Part shown: positions 10,166-20,710 of the stretch, piece by piece
Layout of the letters: each line of letters opens with the position of its first letter
Numbering within the stretch: position 1 is the first letter of the stretch
NCBI GenBank assembly: GCA_021234155.1
Contig: JAJEKV010000025.1
Coordinates: 17,541,094-17,605,093, forward strand
Direction: 5' to 3'
DNA: 64,000 nt
Origin: Isoetes taiwanensis
Lineage: Eukaryota; Streptophyta; Lycopodiopsida; Isoetales; Isoetaceae
Notes under the pieces: generated by a model
Databases searched by the model: none
Told to the model about the DNA's origin: nothing
Seen by the model: the letters and a program-made list of their open reading frames with translations, nothing else
Translations under genes and position numbers: made by a program

Positions 10166-10465
10166 TCAGGTTAATCACAGGTAAATGTTAAGAGATCCTT
10201 CTATTTTTCATGTTGGCAGAGGGTTTTTTCGTTTCACCCAATTATGTAAAATGTGGGAAAGAAACTTCATTACGAGGAGCTGCATACAAATTCTAAGCCA
10301 TTTTCAACTAAATAATCTGAGGGGAAAAATCTTCAATGCAAGGAATCCGTTAAATATGTTTGATATCCATAGCAAAGGGTCTGGGTCAGAGAATCACCAG
10401 CTTGGATTGTATAGATAAGAAAATTTGCACGCCGCCCTTTGAACCTATTGTTTTGGCAAGCACAG

Positions 10466-10550
10466 GGGAACGGAATTGTCACATTTTGCCCTGTGTAGAC
10501 AGATTAGTGTAGCCCTGGGAACGGAATTGTGTAGACAGATTATTAGCCTG
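10466..10550. repeat. Short direct duplication beside the LysM fragment
   Basis: GGGAACGGAATTGT and GTGTAGACAGATTA occur twice, about 50 bp apart, just beyond the end of the recognisable LysM coding piece. Confidence 0.6.
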
Positions 10551-10714
10551 AGCAATCCACCGTATATGTCTGATGCGATGCTGAGTAGAGTGTCCATATC
10601 TTTCGCTTTGTATGTAACAGAGCTTGCTTTTCGAATGCCCTGTTCACAGCTGCAAGAAATTGGTATGTTGATCAATTGATTCTGTTCTATGACTGTTTCT
10701 GATGGCAGCTGCAC
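10550..10714 (-). pseudogene. LysM receptor/chitin-sensor fragment
   Basis: On the minus strand the frame reads LINIPISCSCEQG and then TYKAKDMDTLLSIASDIYGGL. This matches the CxC motif plus second LysM repeat (YxxxxxDTLxxIAxxxYxGL) of plant LYK/LYP chitin receptors. About 55 codons are recognisable; a whole receptor has three LysM repeats, a membrane segment and often a kinase. There is no proper start or continuation, and the piece abuts an inositol-transporter fragment on the opposite strand. The LysM call is fairly clear; the exact subfamily is not. Confidence 0.65.
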
Positions 10715-10729
10715 CTAAGCCATGGATGT

Positions 10730-11384
10730 TGATCATAGGCAGAGTATTTGTTGGCAGAGTATTTGTAGGCAGAAGCATCACCTGCCAGAAAGAGAGGAGC
10801 TCTTGTTAGCTTGAATGTGCTGATGATCACTGGAGGCCAATTTGTATCATATCTGATTAACCTTGCATTTACAAAGGTGCTTATCCTTTGCATCTATGTT
10901 TTTTAAGGTCCATCTTAGCGGCGTTGTTTTTTCCCACGCTCCAGGTACTTGGAGATGGATGCTTGGTGCTGCAGGTCTACCTTCTATCTTGCAGGGACTT
11001 TTGATGCTCTTTTTACCAGAATCACCAAGATGGCTTTATAGAAATGTAATGTTTTAGAATAGATTCCATGCCCTTAGCATTGTGAATTACAACATGCTGG
11101 TCTTGTTATGTTAATGTTTACGAAGCCATTTGGTTTGTCATATGCTAGACTACTTTTTTGCTACTATTAAAGGGCTTTCTCTTGTTATTGCAGATTTTTC
11201 AGCAATTCGTCGGAATCAATACAGTTATGTACTATAGTCCATCCATAGTAGAGCAAGCTGGATTTGCATCACATAGAACAGCATTATTGTTATCCTTAAT
11301 AGTGGCAGGCATGAACGCTCTTGGAACTATTGTTAGCATAGTTCTTATCGACAGATGTGGCAGGCGAAAGCTTGCCCTCTCAAG
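10730..11384 (+). pseudogene. Inositol transporter (MFS, INT-like) gene fragment
   Basis: Three exon-like pieces are visible. 10769-10876 reads [17 protein letters not shown] and then [17 protein letters not shown]. 10941-11045 reads PGTWRWMLGAAGLPS and then LPESPRWLYRN. 11194-11384 reads [18 protein letters not shown], then [15 protein letters not shown] and [12 protein letters not shown]. These are signature segments of plant plasma-membrane or tonoplast H+/myo-inositol symporters. Introns appear to be kept (GT after LYRN; a clean acceptor at 11193). The first transmembrane segments, the loop between pieces two and three, and the C-terminal half are missing. The junction of pieces one and two lacks a good acceptor. 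A local duplication (GGCAGAGTATTTGT twice) disrupts the start. It is a broken DNA-level copy. Confidence 0.88.
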
Positions 11385-11693
11385 TCGAGAATCTAGATAT
11401 ACATGCCCAGACTACTTGACGTCTACATGGTCCTCATGGAATTGCACGTTGTGGAAGAATTTGAGTATACTGAAAGAAATGTAGGTTTAGGTATTCAGTC
11501 AAAGACAAATTGAGCGCGTCATTTTGGAGCCTATAAATTATGCAATTTAAAATATATGATTTGCAAATAGCACATCAGTCATTTTGTACTTTTATTTTTT
11601 GTACTTTTATTTTATTTTGATTTTTATATTTTTTTTTTCTTTTGTGGCCCGAAGGGCCAAAAAAATTTTGTAATATAACAACCAACATAACTA

Positions 11694-12112
11694 CTATGAA
11701 CATTAATTAACACAAACTATTACATTAGACATGTTTAAAATTAAATTCCCCCTTAAACCCCCTTTTGTTTGGGTGCATATTCACACGGGGGGTGACGTAG
11801 GGCAGCGAGAGCCCCTGTAATTATGTTTTGCACGTACAAAATCAACACCATGTAGTATATTACCTGAAATCTTATAGTATTTTGCAAATCTTGTTATACA
11901 GTATAATAAATTCTATACATCCATACCCCACAAACGAGGAACTTTGTGTACGGTGTAGATTAAGGAATAAGGGGTGAATATGCCTATCCAACAGCTCTCG
12001 GTGCCCGGAGTCACCCCCCGTGTGAATATGCACCCAAACAAAAGGGGGTTTAAGGGGGAATTTAATTTTAAACATGTCTAATGTAATAGTTTGTGTTAAT
12101 TAATGTTCATAG
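11694..12112. mobile_element. 419-bp foldback element with 119-bp inverted arms
   Basis: The left arm 11694-11812 begins CTATGAACATTAATTAACAC. It is matched almost base for base by the reverse complement of 11994-12112, including a C-rich block and a run of Gs near TGACG. The only differences visible are in the innermost 15 bp. The 181-bp interior is AT-rich and non-coding. The right end adjoins the first unit of the 200-bp satellite array. No clear target duplication is visible. Most likely a MITE or foldback transposon, and a recent one given arm identity. Confidence 0.85.
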
Positions 12113-12805
12113 AAACTGGTGTGAAATTTCGAATTAGTACAAAAAACATGATATGAGCCACTACTGGTTTTGTAAAATTATTATATGCACAAAACACATC
12201 TTCAAAACTATTGTATGGTTGTAGAATTCATGTAATTAAACATAACATGAACTAGCAATGATCTTGTTAAATCAATATACACTTAACAACAGTCTTACAA
12301 ATTAATGATGATTTCCAGAAACTAGTGTGAAATTTCGAATTAGTACAAAAAATATGATATGAACTACTATTGGATTTGTAAAATCAATATATGCATAAAA
12401 CACATCTTTTAAACTATTGATGATTCTAAAAAACTAGTGCATGATCAAAGAATTCATGTAATTAAACATGATATGAACTAGCAATGATTTTGCTGAATCA
12501 ATGTGCACTTAAAACTAGTGTGAAATTTTGAATTAGTACAAAAAATATGATATGAACCACTATTGGTTTTGTAAAATCAATATATCCATAAAACACATCT
12601 TTTAAACTATTGACGATTCCAAAAAACTATTGCACGATTAAAGAATTCATGTAATTAAACATGATATGAACTAGCAATGATTTTGCTAAATCAATGTACA
12701 CTTAAAAACAACCTTACAAACTAATGATGATTTTCAAAAACTAGTGCAAAATTTTAAATTAGTACACAAAATATGATATGAACTATTATTGGTTTTGTAT
12801 AACCA
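12112..12805. repeat. Satellite-like tandem array, about 200-bp unit, four copies
   Basis: Units start near 12112, 12318, 12511 and 12736 with AAACTRGTGTGAAATTT. Each carries AGTACAAAAAATATGATATG, TTGTAAAATCAATATATGC, AAAACACATCTT, GAATTCATGTAATTAAACAT and GCAATGATTTTG. Unit length varies through loss of an internal block in copy two. A partial copy lies at 9375-9514, on the other side of the gene-fragment cluster. No coding frame is present. Confidence 0.85.
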
Positions 12806-13037
12806 GGAAGGACACATGGTTTTTTTTTACATTATGAATTGTTGTATATAAAAACCACATATATACTGGTTTTCATGCTAATTTCCTATACAAGTTCATT
12901 TTTGGGGGTCTTGTGTATATTTTCTTGCAGATAACACTATATTGCATAGACTGATCAGTGTGGTTTGCCCATCATGACTATCTCCATGGGTTGTGACAAC
13001 AAATGACCAAAGACAAAAGCATGCACTTAAGATACCT

Positions 13038-13117
13038 CTACTTTATTCTATTCTATACATCTGTTCTGTTCTGTTCTATTCTGTTCTATTCCGTTCCGCT
13101 CTGTTCTATTCTATCAT
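13038..13117. repeat. TTCTA/TTCTG pentanucleotide microsatellite
   Basis: About sixteen imperfect pentamers (TTCTA, TTCTG, TTCCG) run in succession. An A-run of about 20 follows at 13179. It resembles the microsatellite tail of the GAATAG-tailed repeats but lacks their conserved core. Confidence 0.75.
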
Positions 13118-13529
13118 AATGACAATCCCCATGTGCTATGATAAACAAACGATCAAAAACATCAGCATCGCTCACGAAAAAAAAAAAAAAAAAAACAATC
13201 ATTTCTATTTTACTATGTTTTGTCTACTTAAACTCAAGAAGCAAGAAATTCTAGCTATAATTAATCTAAGGTGCAATAAATTTAGCATAATAATTCCCTT
13301 AATTTGAATGGATACTATGACGTCTAATATACAACTTCAAACAAAGCCTCCCTTTACCTTCACCCAAGTTGGATCTCCTTAATCGGGTGTCACCATGCAA
13401 CTAAAAGTTGGAGTGGTGGTATGGCTGGTGTTGTTGCTGCTCTCAGGGCTGTTAAATCCTTTGTAAAGTAGTGGGGTCATGCACAGGTGGTCCGGACTAG
13501 AAGCCAATTAACCGAGTTGTATGGAGGAT

Positions 13530-15470
13530 TCTGCCGCTCTTGCCCTCTTGCCCTTCCTACGGTATTAGAAAGAAATCAAGCTTGAGAGAGTTTAAAGCCA
13601 TTGAGACAGCTCATGTGAATCAAGCCAGGATAAAGGCTGGACTGGAATGGTTTAGATCTAGTGATGGATGCTCTCACTTCTTTTCTCAGGCTGCTAAGAG
13701 AAGGCGTATGATGGCCTCTATTAACTCCCTTATTTTGCCTGATGGTTCAGAGTGTTTTGATCCGGTTCAGTTGAAGCAGTATCTCCACGACCACTTTTCC
13801 TCATTTTTTTTTCAGGATATCGCTTTGCCCTTCCCGAGGATATGCAATCTGCTACTGCCTTGTCGAAGATCCAACCCATTGTGTCGGCGGTGAAAGCGGC
13901 ACATTTAGAATCGTACATCGCCATCAATGACTTATATTGGACTTATACTTTCAGCTGCTTCTCTTTTAAAGAAAGACAAGTGCCCTGGCTTAGATGGTCT
14001 CCCAGTGGAATTTTTCTAGGAATATTGGGATTGGTTGGGTTCACGATCTTTACAATGCTTTCGTGAGTTTCAGAGGGTTCAGAAGTTTGGATAAGATCCT
14101 CAATCTTGGGCTGCATTTCTCTTATTCCCAAGTGTAAAGAGCCGAAAACGATATCTGACTGGCGCCCTATCACATTATTGTCTTCCGTATATAAAATATT
14201 CGCGAAGACCCTTGCAGACAAAGTATGTGATGTCTTGGCTGTATCAATCTTTTCTACTCAATCTGGATTCTTGCCAAGGAGGAGCATTTTAGACAATGTT
14301 GCTGCTGCTTATGAGGGTATGTATTGGGCCAGATTGAAAGGTCATCGTATAGTCTATCTTAAGGCATATGACAGTGTGAATTGGAAATTTTTGAAAAAAA
14401 AGCCTCTTGACATTGGGCTTTGATCAGCAGTTTACCAGTGATGTTATGAAGCTCCATATCTCTGCACGGTCTACTGTGCTTGTTCAGGGGGAACCCTCCA
14501 CTGTATTTTCAGCTGGGCGGGGAGTTCACCAAGGATGCCCATTAGCTCCATTTTGTTCACAATAGTAGCTGAGGTCCTCTCACTGCTATTTGTTAAGGTC
14601 GTGCAGGATGGGATAGTGCTGGGTCTGAGTATGGAGGATGGTTCATTAGAAATCTGTAATCAGTATGCTGATGACACGTCTCTCTTTCTTGTTGCTGATG
14701 CGGACAATCTTCAGAATGCAAAGCTTCTTCTTGATACTTTCTCTTTAGCATCTGGAGTTCCTGCTGGTTGGCCAAAGTGTTCTGCATTATGGATGCTTGA
14801 TGGTGTTGTGCCTCCTTGTGTTGCTCATTTTCCTTGGAAGGTGCTTCCTCATGGGAAGGCCACTCCTGTGGGCATTCATATTTCTACCTCCGATGCTTAG
14901 GATATTATCATGGAAGTGTTGTGAAAGCATTTGTTTTGGTGGAATACTGCTAAGCTCTCTCTGCCAGCGCGAATAACTATTGCTAAGCATGTTTTAAGTA
15001 ATTCCCACATCCATATGGCCTCTGCCCTTCTGGCTTCTCAGTCAAAATTTCAAGTGATTGTTACCATTGTCTCTAATTTTATTTGGGGTGGAAATGACGA
15101 TCATGTTGTGGTCAAGGTGGCATGGTCCAAATGCACTAGGCCAAAAATTGCAGGTGGTTTGGGTATGACAGACTTCCATCTGCAGAGTAAGATTCTGATT
15201 TCTAAGTTCATTTGGAGGATCCTTAAGGATATGGTTGACTCACCTGGAGTGCGGTTGGTGAAGCAGTCACTTTCACGTTGTATTCCTTTTGGAAAGGCTT
15301 CGTTAAAACCTCTTCTTCCTTGGGGTCTCTTTTATCAGCTATGCCCTTTTCCTAATGCCTCCCCTTTTTTGAAAGGCTTGCTAGAGTCTTGGGAGATAGT
15401 ATGGACCTTATTTCGTATTGATCTTATTGCATGTCATCAATTGAGTGCTCCTTGTTGATGGATATCTGTG
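13530..15470 (+). mobile_element. Decayed L1-type LINE fragment (reverse transcriptase region)
   Basis: Several frames joined by frameshifts encode the part between endonuclease and RT (ETAHVNQARIKAGLEWFRSS, HFFSQAAKRRRMM). RT motifs follow: SLIPKCKEPKTISDWRPITL, QSGFLPRRSILDN, QYADDTSLF (the catalytic YADD) and the post-RT segment SLPARITIAKHVLSNS, with a late IAGGLGMTDFHLQSKILISK block. The endonuclease, ORF1 and a poly(A) tail are absent, so the copy is truncated at both ends. At least four frame breaks are visible, including loss of the first catalytic Asp context (LKAYDSVNW where LDFxKAYDxVxW is usual). It is immobile. Confidence 0.9.
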
Positions 15471-16480
15471 GAAAATTATCTTCCACTTTGCGCCTCAGTT
15501 CATCCATTAACTCTACGGCATTGGAGGTTAGTAGGAGATTATAAAAATCGTTCCCCACTTGTGAGCCCCGGGGCGACAAAGTACTTATTATGCCCTAGAT
15601 TATAAAAAGCATTCCTTACTTATGCATAGAACGGTCCAAGAGGGATGCCAAAATGTGATTTGACGTGGAAAAAAAAAGCACTTCATTCACTTCTTGTCTC
15701 GTAAGACAAGGATGCAATAGTTTGTCATCCCATCACAGTTGGATGCTCAAACGCAAACATCATTAGGTCATAACATATTTATCACAGTTGGATGTTCAAC
15801 CTCAAACATCATTAGGTCATAATATATAAAAGCACTAGAATTATAGGATTTTGGAAATCCAGTTGTAATTCTAGCGTAGGGTTTTATCTGAATATGTCTT
15901 ATATGGCAAAGAGTACTGCTTTTCAAACTACTTGGGAAGTGGAAAAGCATGAACTTCTTGAAATAGCTAATGTCCCAAAATAGGGATTAGCAATGAGTTT
16001 AACATACTAAATACACAGGGAAATCACAATTTTTAGGCGTACATAACATGCGCAAGCAATTATAGGGAGCTTTTTTTGGCTATTTTCATACGTAGTCTTA
16101 CAATCAAAAGGGGGCCTTAAACCTGATAGAATATTAAACTACCATATCAAAGGTCACGAGTTCAAGTAATGGGGACCTTAAAATCCATTGATCAGGATCA
16201 GGGATTTAAGTATGGCCAACAACGGTCTAGTAATGGGTTAATATCCCTTGCTCCGAGATCACGTGTTCAGATGATCAACCAATCCTATGGTAGAGACCTT
16301 AAATCTAATATATGTACTCTAGCATATCGCAGTTAGGTAGCAAAATTCCATGTGATACATTAGAGTTATCTTGAGATTTTGATTTATGCCAAATAGGGCA
16401 CCCTTGAAATTCCACATCAGCATTTTCTATGGGCCAATGAGGTGAAGGCAATAATTCATTTCATCCCACACTTGCGTGGC
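15471..16480. other. Intergenic with a 49-bp tandem duplication
   Basis: ATCACAGTTGGATG-TCAAC followed by AAACATCATTAGGTCATAA occurs twice (15732 and 15781). The rest is AT-rich spacer with no recognisable gene. Confidence 0.55.
16128..16180 (+). repeat. SINE-like head, second copy
   Basis: ATTAAACTACCATATCAAAG then GGTCACGAGTTCAA aligns with the Pol III-like head at 6795-6840. The A box is decayed here and no poly(A) or poly(T) end was found. Confidence 0.4.
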
Positions 16481-16483
16481 ACT

Positions 16484-16567
16484 TTTTGGGTTGCCCCTAG
16501 GGGGGCAAACCCTTGCTCATGTGGCTTTTCGACATATTCTAGGCATATGTTGAAATATGCTTAGAAT
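16484..16567 (+). repeat. Dispersed 85-bp repeat, copy 1
   Basis: Contains GGGTTGCCCCTAGGGGGGCA, ACCCTTGCTCATGTGG and TTTTCGACATATTCTA. A near-identical copy lies at 19650-19737 in the same orientation, so the two bracket the katanin fragment. Confidence 0.75.
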
Positions 16568-16599
16568 ATACCAGAAACTACTCCACACTTGTTGTTAGT

Positions 16600-16795
16600 C
16601 AGAAAAGCTGGTCGTCGGCGTTGTTGGGCGATCTTTGTGCAAACCGGCTAACCGGTGAAAGCTACAATCGCTTTTCTTCTTTAACCGATGCTAACTCCGG
16701 AGGGGATCGGACTAGACCCGATCTAGGGCCCCGGTTCGAATGGCAAAGCTCTGTTTGCCGCGATCACGCTAACAAAGCTACAGGTGAGCAAGATC
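16600..16795 (+). other. Possible orphan exon, unrecognised
   Basis: A relatively GC-rich segment has an open frame reading LGDLCANRLTGESYNRFSS and ending at ACAG with a perfect GTGAGC donor (16784). It does not match the katanin WD40 region. It may be a first exon or a captured piece. The splice-like end is the only support. Confidence 0.3.
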
Positions 16796-17019
16796 TATGT
16801 CATGTACACATGATTTTATATGCATTTTTTGTTCAAATGTTATGCGAATTGGTGTCTTGGTTATGTAGGACTTTGATAGTGGGATGCATGAGTTGTCTGT
16901 CTTATCGTATGTCCATGTATATCAATTATCATAGTTATTATCATTGCACCTAAAATTACATTGCTATCGTGAGAAGATGCTTGGAGAGCTTTTTCTGATA
17001 TACTTCATTGGATCTGCAG

Positions 17020-18234
17020 GCAGTAAGAAGATTTTGGTCCAAGAATGATTTCATAGCTACTATTGATACAATGGGAAAAATGGCAGATAATGCAGTACTT
17101 GCTTGTTGTGTTGCATGGTGGTGTTAAGTTAAAAGGTTCCTCATAAGTTCTAATCTCCTTCACTGTCCATGCAGGTTGTGGCTGATGTCTTGAGTGTAGT
17201 GATTGAGAAAAGTGAACTGTTCACTTTAGAGATTTTTGCATTGGTCATTCCTTTGCTAAATAGTTTATTAGAAAGTAGTACTCCAAGGTAAGTCCTCAAC
17301 ATTTAGGAGGCTTTTAAAGACAAGATGCCCCATTTTGTTTTACAATTTTGTGTTCATTCTTATTTTTTCTGCAGGTATATAATGGTCGGTTTATCAACAC
17401 TTTGCAAACTTGTTAAGACATTTGGAAGTGTCATCCGTGAGACCATCTCTTCCTCTCCGTCTATTGGGGTAGATCTTCAAGCAGAGAAAAGGTAAATTTT
17501 TTGCTGGGATAATTTATTAATGGACTGTACAGTGGGTTATGCTCCTTTTCTTTTTGTTCGTTCTTTCATGGGTTTTCTTGTCATTTCAATGTGTCTGTCT
17601 AATGAACATGATACTGCATTTCAATGACAGACTTGAGCGTTGCAATGCCTGTTTCCGGGAGCTTCAAGCTGTGAAAGCAAGCTTAATACCTTTGTTGAGG
17701 TATTTGTTGTCTTTTGAAGTGCTCCCTTTTCTTAATTGATGTTCAATCACATTATCCATCTAGAAAGGAGGGTTTATACAACATGAAGATGCTTGATGTG
17801 CTGAGGGAAGCATAAGAAAGGAATATGGTTGTATAACTATCATCCTGTGCATTAGCAGCTTGGCCCACATTTTATTCACAAATCTCTTAAAGCTTAGACT
17901 TCAAGAGAGCTACAGCATTTCATTTCTGTGATGAGCAGTTGAAAATTTGTCAATCTTGGGTAGGCCTACTTGTTCGTAGTTTTTAGTTGCAGCCACTCCA
18001 TTGCTGGTCATCTAGAAAGACATGGACAATCCACACACACTAGTTTGATCACACCTGTTCTACTCTGGAACAATTTAGACCAGCTTGAGGAAACCCCGAA
18101 CAACTCCCTACCCTCAGCCTTCCTGGGAAAAGTCTTTGAGATCTAAATAATGTCGATATTTTTTTTATTACAGAGGAATTGGAGAGTCAGCAAAGGCAGC
18201 ACAGGAGTTGAGTATAGCACTTGACGGCTTGTGA
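17020..18234 (+). CDS. KTN80: Katanin p80 subunit, C-terminal con80 domain (five exons, 5' part absent)
   Basis: Exons 17020-17094, 17175-17287, 17375-17491, 17631-17699 and 18174-18234 splice at GT..AG sites into a continuous frame of about 145 codons. It contains AVRRFWSKNDFIATIDTMGK, VVADVLSVVIEKSELFTLEI, VIPLLNSLLES, KLVKTFGSVIRETISS, SIGVDLQAEKRLERCNACFR and ESAKAAQELSIALDGL before the stop. This is the p80 con80 domain, which binds the p60 severing ATPase and targets katanin to microtubules. The end point matches the natural C terminus. The N-terminal WD40 repeats are not recognisable upstream in this window. Either this is the true 3' end of a gene with very long introns, or a DNA-level duplicate lacking its 5' part. 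All splice sites and codons here are intact, which favours recent function. Confidence 0.88.
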
Positions 18235-19455
18235 TATGGTGTTGTAAAGGGTATGATTGATATCAGTCAAAAATATGGGTGTCTTGCAGTTTTAGTGAAG
18301 TTTGAATGAAGGTACACAACTAGTTCCTAAACTTGTCAGAGACTGAAAGGGATCCCATGTGTCATTACTTGTTCAGTAGATTTCAAAGACATTCTGGGAG
18401 CAGAGTCTGCATCATGCTTCCCCGTATTTGGGAAGGGCCAAAATGGGGAAGCCAAATGCAGAGTCATTAGTAGTAAAGCCAACTCCAGAAAAGCCATGCG
18501 ATGTTGAAGGGATGTTGAAGGCTTGGGTTGTTTGTACCATTAGAAAAATGGAATGATAGATTTCCTCACTAATATCATAATTTTTGATCTTTTGAAATGC
18601 ATTTTTGGCTAGATTAGATGTGTTATAGATGGAAGCATTAGTGTTCACAAATACCAGTTAAGGTACAGAACCTCATGTTTCTTGTAGTTATATCTATCAG
18701 ACAGCAAGTAGCATCAAGGAAATTCTTACTTGTGTATGTATTATTTTATCTCATAGTTATAAAATATTGTTTCTCCTGGACGTGGCTGAAAATTGATACA
18801 TTCAAAGAGCTTGGAATTTCAACAACTACTTTCTAGTGCCATGCAATTATGTTACATCCTTATAGAAACATCTTCCTCTGTTAGAAAGTCTGATAGATGG
18901 TTCTAAAAGAAGCTCAATTTATCTTAAGGAGTTCAGGCCTTAGTTTTAGAAACCAAATGCTGATTGGCGTTGGATTTCCATAATTGAAATCTGTTGGTCA
19001 TGCTGGCAATCATGAAATAAGTGTATGCTGGTAATGTTTTGATTAAGGCAGTGATTTTTGCGCCAAAGTATTCATATACAATTAACAAAACAGATATAGG
19101 AGGTACATGTGATCTGTTTGCAAGTCTTCTGTTCAAAGTAACGCACGACGATGAAATTTTTGAATGCATCTTGTCTTTGTTTATACAACCGTTATTTATA
19201 TAGTAAATGGTTTATAATGTTGTCAAAGAAATTTCTATTGAGTAGGATTGTCATTACAGTAACGAGCTTCCAACGACTGAATCCGAACAACTAACACCAA
19301 GAAGAGCAAAACAAAGAGAACTCCTCAGAACTCCACATCTTCTATACCAGTTGTCAATCTTGACAAAAATGTACTTACTGATTTTGAAATGTTAAAATTA
19401 TTTGTTATTTTTGAAAAGTAAACAAGCTGAAGGAGGTCAAAATTTTGTATTTGGA
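18235..19455. other. Katanin 3' flank, nothing further recognised
   Basis: AT-rich sequence with short frames on both strands. No conserved protein segment, tRNA or terminal repeat was found. Confidence 0.45.
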
Positions 19456-19457
19456 TA

Positions 19458-19610
19458 AGAATAGAATAGGCTTTTATTGTTTATATTGCCCATGGAGACC
19501 AATCGGCCTATGGGACCTAAAAGAGAGAGCGGAGATTTGCACTTGGATAAGGTTGTAGCGGAGACAATCGGCCTATGGGACCAGAAGAGAGAACAGGGAC
19601 TTTGTATTTG
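19458..19610 (+). repeat. GAATAG-tailed dispersed repeat, copy C, with internal duplication
   Basis: AAGAATAGAATAGGCTTTTA leads into GGAGACCAATCGGCCTATGG and then GACCTAAAAGAGAGAG. The block GAGAC(CA)ATCGGCCTATGGG is then repeated about 66 bp further on, together with TTG-ATTTGGATA-GGTTGT. The local duplication is unique to this copy. Confidence 0.7.
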
Positions 19611-19649
19611 GATACGGTTGTTATGGATATATGGCGTGATTTTGTTTTT

Positions 19650-19737
19650 TGGGTTGCCCTTAGGGGAGCAAACCCTTGCTCATGTGGGTTTTCGACATAT
19701 TCTAAGCATATGCTGAAATATATCTAGAATATAAATA
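19650..19737 (+). repeat. Dispersed 85-bp repeat, copy 2
   Basis: Contains GGGTTGCCCTTAGGGGAGCA, ACCCTTGCTCATGTGG and TTTTCGACATATTCTAAGCA, matching 16484-16567. After it the two loci diverge at once. Confidence 0.75.
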
Positions 19738-20379
19738 ATCCAGAATTTTCAAGCAAAGCATGTAAATATAAGAGTATGATGTCTCGATCTTTCCTTAAAG
19801 ATAGTCTTGAATATGATCCCAAATGGCCGTTGTTGAAGATTATCTGGCGGATCTTTATGCTCAAAGATGGACAAAAGAGCTAAGCATGGGCCTGGAATTT
19901 GTGGTTACGAATAGGCAAAATCCTTGCCATCTGCCGTTTCTATGGTGATCCATTTTTTCTTAAATTAGATGACATATCATGCTATATATTCTAAGCATAT
20001 GATATCTAGATTTAAGGCTTTCTATCGAAGTGGGTCTTGCCTCAAACGGCTTCATCCGGGATCGAGGTCTACGCTCCCGGTTTTTTTTTCCGCACCAATA
20101 TCGAATCCGATTCAGATGCGCCCAAGCTTGCACCTCCAGTGACCATTTTCTTCTCTCGGGGTGAGTTACGCTCTAACTCACCTTCGCCCAGAAGTCAATT
20201 CTTGATCAATCAAATCTATGGAACCATGGGCGGTAATGAAGGAAAAATAATCTTGCCCCCCCTCTTCTTTACTGGGCGTAAATGGCAAGGAAAATTCAAG
20301 CCTGCAGCATATCATGCAACCTAGGGGAAAAGACTGAATTAGTTTGCCAAAACCCTTGAGCATAGCAGATCTTGGTAGG

Positions 20380-20710
20380 GCTGTGGAATTGTGGATTGCA
20401 GATCGTGCAGTTTTGCCTATAGAAAATTCTCTTGGTGGAAGTATACATAGGAACTATGATCTTTTGCTTAGACATAGACTTCATATTGTTGGTGAAGTTC
20501 AACTTCGTAGATGATTCAAACAGCAACGGCAGTGCCAAGTACTTTGAAAACCTTTTCTACATTGATTTTAAATACTCCATGGCAGAACCCAGAGCCCAAA
20601 ATGCTCTTGGCCAGCTACAGAAATTTGCAAGTTTTCTTAGATTACTGGGTAGCTACCCCATGGATATCACTCCAGTAGCTCCAGGCAGACCCATGCTCAT
20701 TAAGAATTAA
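20380..20710 (+). pseudogene. Arogenate/prephenate dehydratase fragment with internal deletion
   Basis: The first part (20380-20506) reads [20 protein letters not shown] then [20 protein letters not shown], part of the prephenate-dehydratase catalytic domain of plant ADT enzymes (last step of phenylalanine synthesis, plastid). It jumps with a frame change directly to [20 protein letters not shown] and [29 protein letters not shown], the C-terminal ACT regulatory domain. The end of the dehydratase domain and the start of the ACT domain, roughly 120 codons, are deleted. The N-terminal transit peptide and start are not identifiable; a reading of [11 protein letters not shown] just upstream is suggestive but out of frame. 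It is non-functional. Confidence 0.88.

Noticed and set aside
10476-10679. Plus-strand 67-codon ORF
   Set aside because: The opposite strand carries clear LysM motifs; the plus frame is its shadow.
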